From Polymorphobacter megasporae (GTDB lineage Bacteria; Pseudomonadota; Alphaproteobacteria; Sphingomonadales; Sphingomonadaceae), in NCBI RefSeq assembly GCF_018982885.2, contig NZ_CP081848.1:3888583-3952582 (forward strand): a stretch of DNA of 64,000 nt. Reading direction: 5' to 3'. Position 1 is the stretch's first letter. Each line of letters begins with the position of its first letter. This document shows positions 20,552 through 29,392 of this stretch, in pieces. Both the position numbers and the translations under genes were made by a program. The notes beneath the pieces are model-generated. The model was given only the letters and a program-made list of their open reading frames with translations, had not been told where the DNA came from and searched no databases.

Positions 20552-21628
20552 ATGCCCGCCGTCCGCTTTACCCCGTCCGTCGAGACCCCCGCCGCCGACG
20601 AAGCTGAGACGATCGCCGGGCTGACCGAGGCAATGGAGTCGATTTCGGCAACGACCTTCAAGGACGAAGCCAAGGCGATCCGCGCGGTCCACGCCAAGAG
20701 CCACGCGCTCCTCGACGGCGAACTCACCGTTCTCGGCGGGCTGTCGCCCGAGCTTTCGCAGGGACTGTTCGCCGCTCCCGGCACGTACAAGACGTCGATC
20801 CGCCTCTCGACGTCGCCCGGCGACCTGATGGACGACCACGTCTCGACCCCGCGCGGCATCGCGATCAAAATCCACGGGGTCGACGGCGACCAGCTGTCGG
20901 GGAGCGCGACCGACACGACGCAGGACTTCCTGATGGTCGAAGGGCCGACGTTCGCCGCCGCGACGCCGAAGGACTTCCTCGGCACGGTCAAGATGCTCGC
21001 TGCGACGACCGACAAGGCCGAGGGGCTGAAGCGTGCGTTCTCGGCGACCGCGCGCGGGATCGAGGCTTTGCTCGAAGCCGTCGGCACCAAGTCGGGCACG
21101 CTTGTCGCGCTCGGCGGGCACAAATTGACCAACCCGCTCGGCGAGACTTTCTACACCCAGGTGCCGGTCCGCTACGGCGACTATATCGCCAAGCTCTCGT
21201 GCGTGCCCGTCGGCGCGCTGGCGGAGTTGAAGGATGCCAAGGTCGAGTCCGACCATCAGAACTTCCTGCGCGAGGCGATCGGTAAGACGTTCGCCAACGG
21301 CGGCGGCGAATGGGAAATTCGGGTCCAGCTATGCACCGACCTCGAGAAGATGCCGATCGAGGATGCGTCGGTCGAATGGCCCGAGGATGCCAGCCCGCAC
21401 GTCACCGTCGCTCGGTTGCGCGCGGCCGCACAGCCGTCGTGGAGCATCGACCAGGTCCATGCGATCGACGACGGCCTCGCCTTCTCGCCGTGGCACGGTC
21501 TCGCCGCGCACCAGCCGCTCGGCGGCGTCATGCGCGCGCGAAAGTCGGTCTATGCCACGCTGCAGGGCGAGCGGTCGGCGCGCAGCGGCTGCCCGTTCAG
21601 CGAGGAGGAGCGCCATGCCGCAGGGTGA
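20552..21628 (+). CDS. Catalase-like haem protein (y4iL-like)
   Basis: About 358 aa. The block HAKSHALLDGELTV followed by YKTSIRLSTSPGD and PRGIAIKIHG matches the catalase-superfamily group typified by rhizobial y4iL. The full set of classical catalase signatures is absent, so catalase activity is not assured; peroxidase or other haem chemistry is possible. The start ATG at 20552 has GAGGAGA (20539-20545) at good spacing; an ATG at 20528 is less well placed. The 3' end overlaps the next small gene by 14 bases. Confidence 0.85.
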   Translation: MPAVRFTPSVETPAADEAETIAGLTEAMESISATTFKDEAKAIRAVHAKSHALLDGELTVLGGLSPELSQGLFAAPGTYKTSIRLSTSPGDLMDDHVSTPRGIAIKIHGVDGDQLSGSATDTTQDFLMVEGPTFAAATPKDFLGTVKMLAATTDKAEGLKRAFSATARGIEALLEAVGTKSGTLVALGGHKLTNPLGETFYTQVPVRYGDYIAKLSCVPVGALAELKDAKVESDHQNFLREAIGKTFANGGGEWEIRVQLCTDLEKMPIEDASVEWPEDASPHVTVARLRAAAQPSWSIDQVHAIDDGLAFSPWHGLAAHQPLGGVMRARKSVYATLQGERSARSGCPFSEEERHAAG

Positions 21629-21791
21629 CAAGGACGCGTACACCGACAAGCAGAAGCGCAAGGCCGAGCATATCGAGGAGAGCTACGAGGCCAAGGGCGT
21701 GCCCGACAAGGAAGCCGAGGCGCGGGCGTGGGCGACCGTAAACAAGCAGGACGGCGGCGGGAAGAAGAGCGGGTCGGGGCGGAAGGCCTAG
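21615..21791 (+). CDS. Small hydrophilic protein, often named 'plasmid stabilisation protein'
   Basis: 58 aa, highly charged, beginning MPQGDKDAYTDKQKRKAEHI and ending in a Gly/Lys/Ser-rich tail (GGGKKSGSGRKA). Near-identical-style small proteins in sphingomonads carry the label plasmid stabilisation protein, which I regard as a legacy name without support. A strong GAGGAGGAG lies immediately upstream, inside the catalase-like gene, and the two genes overlap by 14 bases. A role alongside the haem protein in stress response is inferred only from coupling. Confidence 0.75.
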   Translation: MPQGDKDAYTDKQKRKAEHIEESYEAKGVPDKEAEARAWATVNKQDGGGKKSGSGRKA

Positions 21792-21833
21792 CTTCGCTCT
21801 TTCGCGCACGCGGGGCGGATCAACTACTCACCC

Positions 21834-21990
21834 CTGTCCTACACCCCGGCCTTCGGCATACCCTCCTACCGTCGAGTCGCTACTGGGCGGCGGGAGCAGT
21901 ATTCTCATCGTAAGTATTGCCGGGTCGCGACACCGGCGGAAACGCGCGCGCAAAACACCCGCTTCGTGTGGACTTCGTGGACTTCCGACT
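21834..21990 (-). repeat. Dispersed intergenic repeat, copy 1 (reverse orientation)
   Basis: Read on the reverse strand it contains, in order, a doubled AAGTCCAC motif, CCGCCGG, CGATGAGAA, CGCCGCCCAGTAGCGACTCG and GGGTGTAGGACAG. The same ordered words, with small changes, occur in copies near 31102 and 56113. Copy 3 has CGCCGCCCGGTGGCGACTCG at the equivalent place, 18 of 20 bases identical. The ends are estimated from the shared words. Confidence 0.7.
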
Positions 21991-22135
21991 GCGCGAGCCA
22001 CGCCGCAATGACCGTTGGAAGTTAACGCGGCAGCGACTCGCTCCACCGACTCGCACCCCCGTGGACTTCGGGCAGACACGCTCGGATGCAGGCCCGCAAT
22101 ACCCCCCCCGTTTCGTGTGGACTTCGTGGACTTCC
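21963..22135. repeat. 24-bp direct repeat pair within the repeat region
   Basis: The segments 21963-21986 and 22112-22135 are identical over 24 bases and both contain GTGTGGACTTCGTGGACTTC, itself a short tandem of GTGGACTT units. They are 149 bp apart start to start. The second lies at the edge of polA's 3' end. They look like two heads of the dispersed repeat, one followed by a full copy and one truncated. Confidence 0.85.
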
Positions 22136-22154
22136 AACTCCCCAGGCCATCCCC

Positions 22155-24905
22155 TCAGTGCGCGTCGCCCCAACTGACCCCGGTCCCGATCTCCACCCCG
22201 AGCGGAATCGACAGGTCGACCGCGGGGGTGTGCGAGTGCGCCATCGTCGCGCGGATCACCGCCGTCGCCGCCTCGACCTCGGCGTCGGGAACCTCGAACA
22301 CCAGTTCGTCGTGGACCTGGAGGAGCATCCGCGTGCCGGTCAGCCCGGCCGCCGCAAGCGCCCCCGGCATCCGCGCCATCGCGCGCTTGATGATGTCGGC
22401 GGCGGTCCCTTGGACGCGGGCGTTGACCGCCTGGCGCTCGGCGTTCTGGCGCTCGCCCATAACCTTCGACGCGATCATCGGGACGTTCGCCTTGCGCCCG
22501 AACAGCGTCGTGACGAAGCCGTGGTCGCGGGCGAAGGCAATGGTTTCGGCCATGTAGTTGCGGATGCCGGGGAAGCGGCTGAAGTACAGGTCGATGTAGC
22601 GCGCCGCCTCGCCGCGATCGATGCCGAGGCGCTGCGCCAGCCCGAACGCCGAGATGCCGTAGATGATCGAGAAGTTGATCGTCTTGGCGCGGTTGCGGGT
22701 GTCGCGCGTGACCTCGCCGAACACCTCTTGCGCGGTCAGGTTATGGACGTCGCCGCCCTCGGCATAGACCTGCTTCAGTTCGGGGACGTCGGCGATGTGC
22801 GCGACCAGCCGCAGCTCGATCTGGTTATAGTCGGCGGCCATGATGACGTGCCCCGGCTCGGCGACGAAGGCGTAGCGGATCCGCCGGCCCATCTCGGTCC
22901 GAATCGGGATGTTCTGAAGGTTGGGGTCGGTCGACGACAGCCGCCCGGTGCTCGCATTGGCAAGGCCGAAGCAGGTGTGGACGCGCCCCGTCGCGGGGTT
23001 GATCTGCGCCTGGAGCGCGTCGGTGTAGGTCGACTTCAGCTTGGTCAGCTGGCGCCAGTCGAGCACCCGCGCGGCGATGTCGACGCCGCTCGCGGCAAGG
23101 CGTTCGAGCTCGGTGACGTCGGTCGCGAACGCCCCGGTCTTGCCCGACTTCTTGCCCGAGGCATGGCCGAGCTTGTCGAACAGCACCTCGCCAAGCTGCT
23201 TAGGTGAGCCGATGGTGAACTTGTGGCCCGCCATGTCGTGGATCTGCGTTTCGAGCCCGGCGATCTCGATCTCGTACGCCGCCGACAGGCCGGCAAGCGC
23301 GGCGCGGTCGACCTTGATCCCGGCCATCTCCATGTCGGCGATCACCGGAATCAGCGGCGCGTCGACGGTCCGGTAGATGGTCGTGACCTCCTCGCGCCAC
23401 AGTCGCGCGGCGAACTTGCCGTGAAGCCGCAGCGTGACGTCGGCATCCTCGGCGGCGTATTCGGTGGCGCGGTCGAGCGCGACATGGTCGAAACTGATCC
23501 GCGACTTGGCGGTGCCGGTCAGCTCCTTGACGGCGATCGGGGTGTGGCCGAGGTGGCGGGTCGACAGGTCCTCGACACCGTGGTTCCACCGCCCGGCATC
23601 GAGCGCGAAGCTCATCAGCATCGTGTCGTCATATGGTGCGATCTCGGCCGCCCCGTGGCGGCGGAAGACGATCATGTCGTACTTCAGGTTCTGGCCGACC
23701 TTGAGGACCGCCGGGTTGGCAAAAACCGGGTTGAGCCGCTCGATCACCGTCGCGCGGTCGAGCTGGTCGACGGGTTCGGCGAGCAGGCCATCGCCGATCT
23801 TATGGCCGACGGGGATATAGCAGGCGAGCCCGGGTTCTAGCGCGAGGCTCAGCCCGACAAGGTCGGCGCGGACCGGGTCGAGGTCGGTGGTCTCGGAGTC
23901 GACCGCGACGACCCCGCGCCGCGTCGCCTCGGCGAGCCACCAGTCGAGCCGGTCGAGCGTCGTGACGCACTCGTACTTCTTGTGGTCGAACGGCGCGGCG
24001 GGGGCGTCCTCGACGACCGGGGCATGCGCCGCCTCGACCTCGCGCCCGAGCTTCGCCAGCAGCGAGCGGAAGCCGTGCCTGGCGAGGAACGCGGCAAGCG
24101 GGGCGTGTGGCGGCTCGCGCAGCGTCAGTTCGTCGAGCGGGATCTCGAGCGGCAGGTCGTCTTTCAACCGGACGAGTTCGCGCGACAGGCGGGCCATGTC
24201 GGCCGACGCCGCAAGGTTGTCGCGCAGCTTGGACTTCTTGACCTCGTCGAGCCGCGCCAGCATCGCCTCGACCGTACCGAACTGCTGGATCAGCTCAGCC
24301 GCGCCCTTCGGCCCGACGCCGCGGACCCCGGGGACGTTATCGACGCTGTCGCCCATCAGCGCGAGGACCTCGCCGAGCTGTTCGGGGGGGACACCGAACT
24401 TCTCGATCACATCCTCGCGGTTGACCCGGCAGTTCTTCATCGTGTCATAAAGGTCGAGCCCCGGCTGGACGAGCTGCATCAGGTCCTTGTCCGACGACAC
24501 GATCGAAACATCGAACCCGGCGGCGATCGCGGCTAGCGCATAGCTCGCGATGATGTCGTCGGCTTCGAAGCCCGGCTGCTCGATGCACGGGACCGAGAAA
24601 GCGCGGACCGCGTCGCGGATCAGCGGGAACTGCGGGACGAGGTCGTCGGGCGGCGGCGGGCGGTGCGCCTTGTACTGGTCGTACATATCGTTGCGGAAGG
24701 TGATGCTGCCGGCGTCGAAGATCACCGCGAGGTGGGTCGGGGCCTCCGCCTTGTTGAGCTCCTCGATCAGCTTCCACAGCATCGTCGTGAAGCCATAGAC
24801 CGCGTTGACCATCGTCCCGTCGGGGTTGGTTAGCGGCGGGAGCCGATGATAGGCGCGGAAGATATAACCCGAGCCGTCGACGAGGTAGAGGTGCTGCTTT
24901 GCCAT
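22155..24905 (-). CDS. polA: DNA polymerase I
   Basis: 916 aa, the usual length for a three-domain Pol I. The N-terminal 5'-3' exonuclease (about 1-290) starts HLYLVDGSGYIFRAYH. The 3'-5' exonuclease retains the acidic pair in VAVDSETTDL (about residue 335), so proofreading looks intact. The polymerase domain has motif A ADYNQIELR and motif C VHDELVFEV near residue 867. It fills gaps in repair and removes Okazaki primers. The start ATG at 24905 is preceded by a short leader before a small exported protein gene on the same strand, which is probably separate. Confidence 0.97.
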   Translation of the reverse strand: MAKQHLYLVDGSGYIFRAYHRLPPLTNPDGTMVNAVYGFTTMLWKLIEELNKAEAPTHLAVIFDAGSITFRNDMYDQYKAHRPPPPDDLVPQFPLIRDAVRAFSVPCIEQPGFEADDIIASYALAAIAAGFDVSIVSSDKDLMQLVQPGLDLYDTMKNCRVNREDVIEKFGVPPEQLGEVLALMGDSVDNVPGVRGVGPKGAAELIQQFGTVEAMLARLDEVKKSKLRDNLAASADMARLSRELVRLKDDLPLEIPLDELTLREPPHAPLAAFLARHGFRSLLAKLGREVEAAHAPVVEDAPAAPFDHKKYECVTTLDRLDWWLAEATRRGVVAVDSETTDLDPVRADLVGLSLALEPGLACYIPVGHKIGDGLLAEPVDQLDRATVIERLNPVFANPAVLKVGQNLKYDMIVFRRHGAAEIAPYDDTMLMSFALDAGRWNHGVEDLSTRHLGHTPIAVKELTGTAKSRISFDHVALDRATEYAAEDADVTLRLHGKFAARLWREEVTTIYRTVDAPLIPVIADMEMAGIKVDRAALAGLSAAYEIEIAGLETQIHDMAGHKFTIGSPKQLGEVLFDKLGHASGKKSGKTGAFATDVTELERLAASGVDIAARVLDWRQLTKLKSTYTDALQAQINPATGRVHTCFGLANASTGRLSSTDPNLQNIPIRTEMGRRIRYAFVAEPGHVIMAADYNQIELRLVAHIADVPELKQVYAEGGDVHNLTAQEVFGEVTRDTRNRAKTINFSIIYGISAFGLAQRLGIDRGEAARYIDLYFSRFPGIRNYMAETIAFARDHGFVTTLFGRKANVPMIASKVMGERQNAERQAVNARVQGTAADIIKRAMARMPGALAAAGLTGTRMLLQVHDELVFEVPDAEVEAATAVIRATMAHSHTPAVDLSIPLGVEIGTGVSWGDAH

Positions 24906-24938
24906 CGCCGACTATGTAGGCCGGGAGCGCCGCGCGGG

Positions 24939-25340
24939 CTAGCGGGTGCGGTACCGTTGGCGGCCGAACTGGGTATTGTCGTACGAGAACGACGCGGTGC
25001 TGTCGCCGCCGAGCGAGGTGTTGACGGTTCCGAACAGCTCGCGCTCGCCGTTCGAGCCAAAGGCGACGCCGGCCTCACCGTGGAGCTTCTTATCGCGCGG
25101 CCGATCCTCGCCGGGAAGCTGGAGCGCAGGGTCGAGCCGCGCGGTCGCCAGTGCCTCGGCGGCGCGGTTGCGCTCGGCCCCCGCCTCGATCGCCGCATCG
25201 GCATCGGCGGGCGACAGGCGATGCTCAACCGGAGGGCCTGCGGGGGAGTCGGCAGGAACGACCGGCGTCACCGGATCGGCGATTGCTGCGACAGAGGCCA
25301 GCATCAGGACGGCGGCGCCGGACAGGACGGACAGGTTCAT
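24939..25340 (-). CDS. Small exported protein of unknown function
   Basis: 133 aa with a clear signal peptide (MNLSVLSGAAVLMLASVAAIA) followed by a Pro-rich stretch, an Ala/Glu-rich helix, and a C-terminal half with alternating residues (GEAGVAFGSNGERELFGTV) that suggests a short beta structure. I recognise no domain. It ends 33 bp before the polA start on the same strand, so polA could be read from the same promoter. It diverges from the response regulators across 188 bp. Confidence 0.6.
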   Translation of the reverse strand: MNLSVLSGAAVLMLASVAAIADPVTPVVPADSPAGPPVEHRLSPADADAAIEAGAERNRAAEALATARLDPALQLPGEDRPRDKKLHGEAGVAFGSNGERELFGTVNTSLGGDSTASFSYDNTQFGRQRYRTR

Positions 25341-25528
25341 AATCCGATCCTATCACGCCCGGTCGATGACCGCACGGTGAACCTTCGCCCCTCCCGGATG
25401 GTAGTTTTGCTGAAAACATTGGTTGATTTGTCACTAATGCGATATGCCGCGCCCGATTGGTTCGATTGACGGGTGAATTCAGTGGTCGAGTCGCATGTGT
25501 CTCATAATGCTTGTCGGATCTTGACTTG

Positions 25529-25924
25529 ATGGCGTCTTCCCTCACGCTCCTCCTCGTCGACGACGAGATCCTGATCACCGAGATGGTCCACGACGCCCTC
25601 GAAGACGCGGGCTTCGCCGTGATCAGCGCCAATGACGGCGACCGGGCGATGGCAGTCCTCAACGACGAGACCCACGCGATCTGCGGAATCATCACCGACA
25701 TCAACATGGGCGATACCGCCGACGGCTGGTCGGTGGCGCGCCGTGCCCGCGAACTCAATCCGGACCTTCCGGTGGTCTATATGACCGGCGGTGTCGCCCA
25801 CGAATGGGCGGTGCACGGCGTGCCGCGCAGCATTTTGGTAAGCAAGCCCTTTGCCACGGCGCAGATCATCACCGCGATCGCCAGCCTGCTCAACTCTCCC
25901 GCTCCCCCCGCAGCAGGTGTCTGA
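25529..25924 (+). CDS. Single-domain response regulator (first of tandem pair)
   Basis: 131 aa consisting only of a receiver domain: acidic pair in LLLVDDE (residues 7-13), phospho-acceptor Asp in ITDINMGD, conserved Thr in VVYMTGG, and Lys in VSKPF. There is no output domain, so it should act through protein contact, as CheY- or FixJ-receiver-like proteins do. The ATG at 25529 is preferred; a TTG six codons upstream is possible. No histidine kinase lies nearby. The next gene is a close paralogue. Confidence 0.88.
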   Translation: MASSLTLLLVDDEILITEMVHDALEDAGFAVISANDGDRAMAVLNDETHAICGIITDINMGDTADGWSVARRARELNPDLPVVYMTGGVAHEWAVHGVPRSILVSKPFATAQIITAIASLLNSPAPPAAGV

Positions 25925-26002
25925 CGAATTGTTTCGGGTCGGTATGAAACTGTACGATGCCCGGACTGTTGTTTTAACGATCCGTCATCTGGGCGGGATG
26001 TC

Positions 26003-26398
26003 GTGGAAAACATCGTGCCCAATGCGACAACAATTCTAGTCGTCGACGACGAAGCGCTGATCGCCGACATGGTCTGCGATGCGCTGACCGATAGCGGCTT
26101 CGAGGTCGTCGTTGCCAACGACGGCGGCGAGGCACTCTCGATGATCGCAATGAACCCGCACATCCATGCCCTGGTCACCGATATCAACATGGGCGCCGGG
26201 GCCGATGGCTGGCATGTCGCCCGATGCGCGCGTGAAGCCTGCCCGTGCATTCCGGTGGTCTATACGACCGGAGGTGCGGCGCACGAGTGGGTTCGACATG
26301 GTGTCAACGGCAGTATCCTTGTCGTCAAACCGTTCCATGTCGACCGCATCGTTTCGGCGCTAAATCAATTACTTAACGGTTTGCCAACCACACATTAA
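26003..26398 (+). CDS. Single-domain response regulator (second of tandem pair)
   Basis: 131 aa, receiver only, with LVVDDE, TDINMG, VVYTTGG and VVKPF at the canonical places. It starts with GTG at 26003, preceded by GGGCGGGA. It shares long matched blocks with the upstream gene, for example DGWxVARxARE and GGxAHEWxxHGVxxSILV, so the two arose by local duplication. The 78-bp gap between them may hold its own promoter. The protease gene follows 60 bp downstream. Confidence 0.88.
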   Translation: MENIVPNATTILVVDDEALIADMVCDALTDSGFEVVVANDGGEALSMIAMNPHIHALVTDINMGAGADGWHVARCAREACPCIPVVYTTGGAAHEWVRHGVNGSILVVKPFHVDRIVSALNQLLNGLPTTH

Positions 26399-26458
26399 TC
26401 GTGACCGCCTAGTCTGCGTGCGCCATGCTAGAGCTAGGGCAACGCGAGGTGGGCAACT

Positions 26459-28756
26459 GTGGCGCTACGATCGACGGGCAGGGGCGCAGCGCATGTGTCG
26501 ATCGCAACTTTGGCGTCGGCGATGTTGCTGTCTGGCTGTGGCGGCGGCGATGTCGCGACGCCAGCGACAATCGCTCCGCCTGTCGCCCCGGTCACCGTTC
26601 CGGTCACCACGCCCCCGCCCGTGACGACGCCAGCGCCGACTCCTACCATCGTTCCATCCGATTTGATCGCGTCACCCCGCCCCGCCGCGCGGTCGGTCAA
26701 TGACACCGCCGAATACCGTGCCAACTATAATTCGTACGAGCTGATCGGGGCGCTCTACGCCGCCGATGCGGGGCTCACCGGCAAGGGTGTCACCGTCGGC
26801 ATCGTCGACGGCGGCTTCACCACCAGCGACAGTGAACTCGCCGGAAGGCAGTCCGCGCTGAGCAAGGACTTCGGCAACATCCTGACCAAGCAGGCCGATG
26901 GCAGCTATGCCGCCACCGCCCGCAACGACATCGGCCTCAACCCGTCATCGCTCCACGGTGCGATCGTCGCCGAGTTGCTCGCCGCCAACCGTGACGGACA
27001 GGGCAGTGTCGGGATCGCGCCGCAAGCGAGTGTCGCCCTCCTGCGGATCGACGACAGCAAGACCGACATGCCAAACGCCGACGGCTCGCCGAACGAGGAG
27101 CTGTCAGGGGCAAACATCGCGGCCGCGATCAACTATGCCGCAAGCGTCAAGATCCCGATCTTGTCGGTTTCGCTCGGCATCGACGGCGGCGCGTCGCCGT
27201 CGCTGACCGCCGCGATCAACCGCTTCGCCAGCGTCGGCGGACTGTTCGTGATCGCCGCCGGAAACAGCGGCTCGGCCAATCCCGAATCGATCCAGCTTGT
27301 ATCTTCCGCCAACCGCGGCAGCTGGATTTCGGTCGGCGGTCTGTCGAACTCGTTGACGACCTTCACCCTCGATCCATCGTCGGGGCAGGCTGGGACGCTT
27401 GCCGACCGCTATATCACCGCGCCGTACGACAATATCGCTGCCGACCCGGCGAACGGCGGCGGCTTCTACAAGTTCACCGGCACCAGCGGCGCGGTGCCTC
27501 TGGTCGCGGCGACGGCGGCGCTGATCCTGCAGAAGTGGCCGCAGCTGTCGGGCAAGGACGCCGGCAACGTGATCCTCGCGACCGCGCGCGATATCGGCGC
27601 GCCGGGGACCGATCCGGTCTTCGGGCGCGGGTTGCTCGACATCAAGGCCGCGCTGTCCCCGGTCGATCCGGTTCTGGTGACGCAAACCGGGACGACGACA
27701 CCGATCGCATCTGCCAGCCTCGCTCTGCCATCGGCGACAGGGACCGGGTCGATCACCAAGCTGCTCAGTCATGCCGTGATCCTCGACGCCTTCGGGCGCG
27801 ACTTCACCGCCGACGCGCGTGGCATCGTCCGGTCGTCGGGCAACATCGGCGCGGTCGCGGGGCTGACACGGACGATCCGCCGCAACACCTCTGGCACGCT
27901 GGCCTTCAGCGTCACCAGCGACATCGAATATGCGAGCGGCCCGGTTCGCGAGGGTGAACCCGTCGCGCGGCTGGCAGGAACCGAGATCAGAGTTCGGACG
28001 GGCGGGACCGAGATTGCCTTTACCCAGGGCTATGCACCGTGGACAGGGAGCGCCGTTGCGGGACTTGGGGCACCGTCGTTGGCGCTCGCGGCGTATGCCG
28101 GGGCGGTGACGACAGGGGCGCGGACGATCGTTCCCTTAGGAGACGGCGCGCTGACCTTCGACGCCGGCACCGGCGGATCTCGTGCCGTCCGCAATATCGC
28201 CACAGCCAGCGTCGATGCCGCCGGCGTTGGCTGGAGCAATGGCCGATGGAGCCTCGGCGGCGGGGTCATCAGCGAAAACGGTGCGGTATTCGGCAGCCGT
28301 TCGACTGGTGCGCTGCAACTCGCGAGCGCCACGACGACCGGCTTTGGCGAGGCGCGCTATATCCGGTTGGCGGGTCGCTGGTCGTTCACCGGCTACGGCT
28401 CGATCGGGATGACTGCGCTGCGTGAGGCGACGAATTCACTCCTGACCGCGCCGTCGACCTTGGTCACCTCGCGCTTCGGGATCGAGGCGGGGCGCGACAT
28501 CGGGATCGCGCGCGTCACGGTCGGCGTCGCCGAGCCGCTCAACGTCGAAAGTGGCGGCGCCACGCTAACGCTCGGCAACGGCTATGATCTCGATTCCCGG
28601 TCGCTGACGTTCGCAGCCAACCCGGTCGACCTGCGCGGGAACCGCCAGTTCCTTGCGCAGGTCGGGGTCGATTTCGGCTTAGTCCGGATCGGTTTCGTCC
28701 AAGGGATGCGCCGCCCCGAGACCGGGGTCGTCACCTCGATGGGGTGGCACTTCTAG
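26459..28756 (+). CDS. Subtilisin-like autotransporter lipoprotein (NalP/SphB1 type)
   Basis: 765 aa. The signal peptide ends in a lipobox (LLSGC, Cys27), followed by a Pro/Thr-rich linker (about 33-66). The S8 peptidase domain has all active-site residues: Asp117 in GIVDGG, His166 in SLHGA, Asn269 in AAGNSG and Ser343 in FTGTSGAVPLVA. From about residue 420 the chain changes to a repetitive beta-rich region ending in GWHF, as expected of an outer-membrane barrel. It should be displayed on the cell surface, where relatives process other exported proteins. The start is GTG with GAGGTGGG upstream; a second in-frame GTG at 26495 is possible. The barrel is inferred from pattern. Confidence 0.85.
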   Translation: MALRSTGRGAAHVSIATLASAMLLSGCGGGDVATPATIAPPVAPVTVPVTTPPPVTTPAPTPTIVPSDLIASPRPAARSVNDTAEYRANYNSYELIGALYAADAGLTGKGVTVGIVDGGFTTSDSELAGRQSALSKDFGNILTKQADGSYAATARNDIGLNPSSLHGAIVAELLAANRDGQGSVGIAPQASVALLRIDDSKTDMPNADGSPNEELSGANIAAAINYAASVKIPILSVSLGIDGGASPSLTAAINRFASVGGLFVIAAGNSGSANPESIQLVSSANRGSWISVGGLSNSLTTFTLDPSSGQAGTLADRYITAPYDNIAADPANGGGFYKFTGTSGAVPLVAATAALILQKWPQLSGKDAGNVILATARDIGAPGTDPVFGRGLLDIKAALSPVDPVLVTQTGTTTPIASASLALPSATGTGSITKLLSHAVILDAFGRDFTADARGIVRSSGNIGAVAGLTRTIRRNTSGTLAFSVTSDIEYASGPVREGEPVARLAGTEIRVRTGGTEIAFTQGYAPWTGSAVAGLGAPSLALAAYAGAVTTGARTIVPLGDGALTFDAGTGGSRAVRNIATASVDAAGVGWSNGRWSLGGGVISENGAVFGSRSTGALQLASATTTGFGEARYIRLAGRWSFTGYGSIGMTALREATNSLLTAPSTLVTSRFGIEAGRDIGIARVTVGVAEPLNVESGGATLTLGNGYDLDSRSLTFAANPVDLRGNRQFLAQVGVDFGLVRIGFVQGMRRPETGVVTSMGWHF

Positions 28757-28780
28757 CTGAAGGCCGACCCCGATCCCCAG

Positions 28781-29251
28781 TTAGTTGTGCGGCCGTCCGC
28801 CGCCATGCCCCTGCTGGCCCTGCGGCCGCCCGCCGCCACCCTGCCGCGCCGACTGGCGGAAGCTGCGGTACGATGCACCGCGGTCCGCCATGTACGCGCG
28901 GTCGCGGCGCGCATCGAACTGACGGCCTTGATAAAGGTGGTTGCCGCGGAACTCACCGCGATGCTGCCAATGGTTGCGTTCGTCGTCGTTCCACGCGCGG
29001 CGACGCCCGCCGCGGTCGAACACGTAAATGCCCGTGCCAGGGTAATAATAGTCGTTGTAGAAGCCATAGCCGGGGTAGCCGACGCCGCCGTAATAGTCGC
29101 CGCCGTAACCCAGCGGTCCCGAATACCCACCGGCATAAGCGACGCCGCCGCCATAGCCTCCGCCGCCATACCCATAACCGTCGGCGCACGCACCGAGCGT
29201 GGCGACAGCACCGCCGATAAGGGCAACGCGCAGCAATTTGACGATGGTCAT
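28781..29251 (-). CDS. Gly/Tyr-rich lipoprotein of unknown function
   Basis: About 156 aa. MTIVKLLRVALIGGAVATLGAC gives a signal peptide with lipobox Cys, followed by a Gly/Tyr-repeat region (GYGYGGGGYGGG and similar, about residues 25-70), then a charged Arg/His/Gln-rich tail. This layout is typical of small envelope lipoproteins that have no assigned role. The ATG at 29251 is chosen over 29284 because the signal begins there. Low complexity makes homology searches unreliable. Confidence 0.7.
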   Translation of the reverse strand: MTIVKLLRVALIGGAVATLGACADGYGYGGGGYGGGVAYAGGYSGPLGYGGDYYGGVGYPGYGFYNDYYYPGTGIYVFDRGGRRRAWNDDERNHWQHRGEFRGNHLYQGRQFDARRDRAYMADRGASYRSFRQSARQGGGGRPQGQQGHGGGRPHN

Positions 29252-29392
29252 GGGGGCGATCCTGATGGTGTGATACTGTAACAATCGCGCCCGCGTTTCC
29301 GTTCCGTACGCAATGGGACAGGGGTCGGCGCAGGCGACTTCGCGTTATCGACGGGGATGACGGCGCGGCGCGAAGGGGCTAACCCTGACGCC

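Larger units (their letters stand above)
21792..22154. other. Convergent intergenic region rich in repeats (no gene)
   Basis: 363 bp between the 58-aa gene and the end of polA. I see no credible coding frame. It holds one reverse-strand copy of the dispersed repeat described separately (about 21834-21990) and a second partial unit ending at 22135. No obvious simple terminator hairpin was recognised for either flanking gene. Confidence 0.8.

Noticed and set aside
21792-22154. CRISPR array from the repeated 24-mer
   Set aside because: Only two units, with unequal spacing and no third repeat or cas gene.
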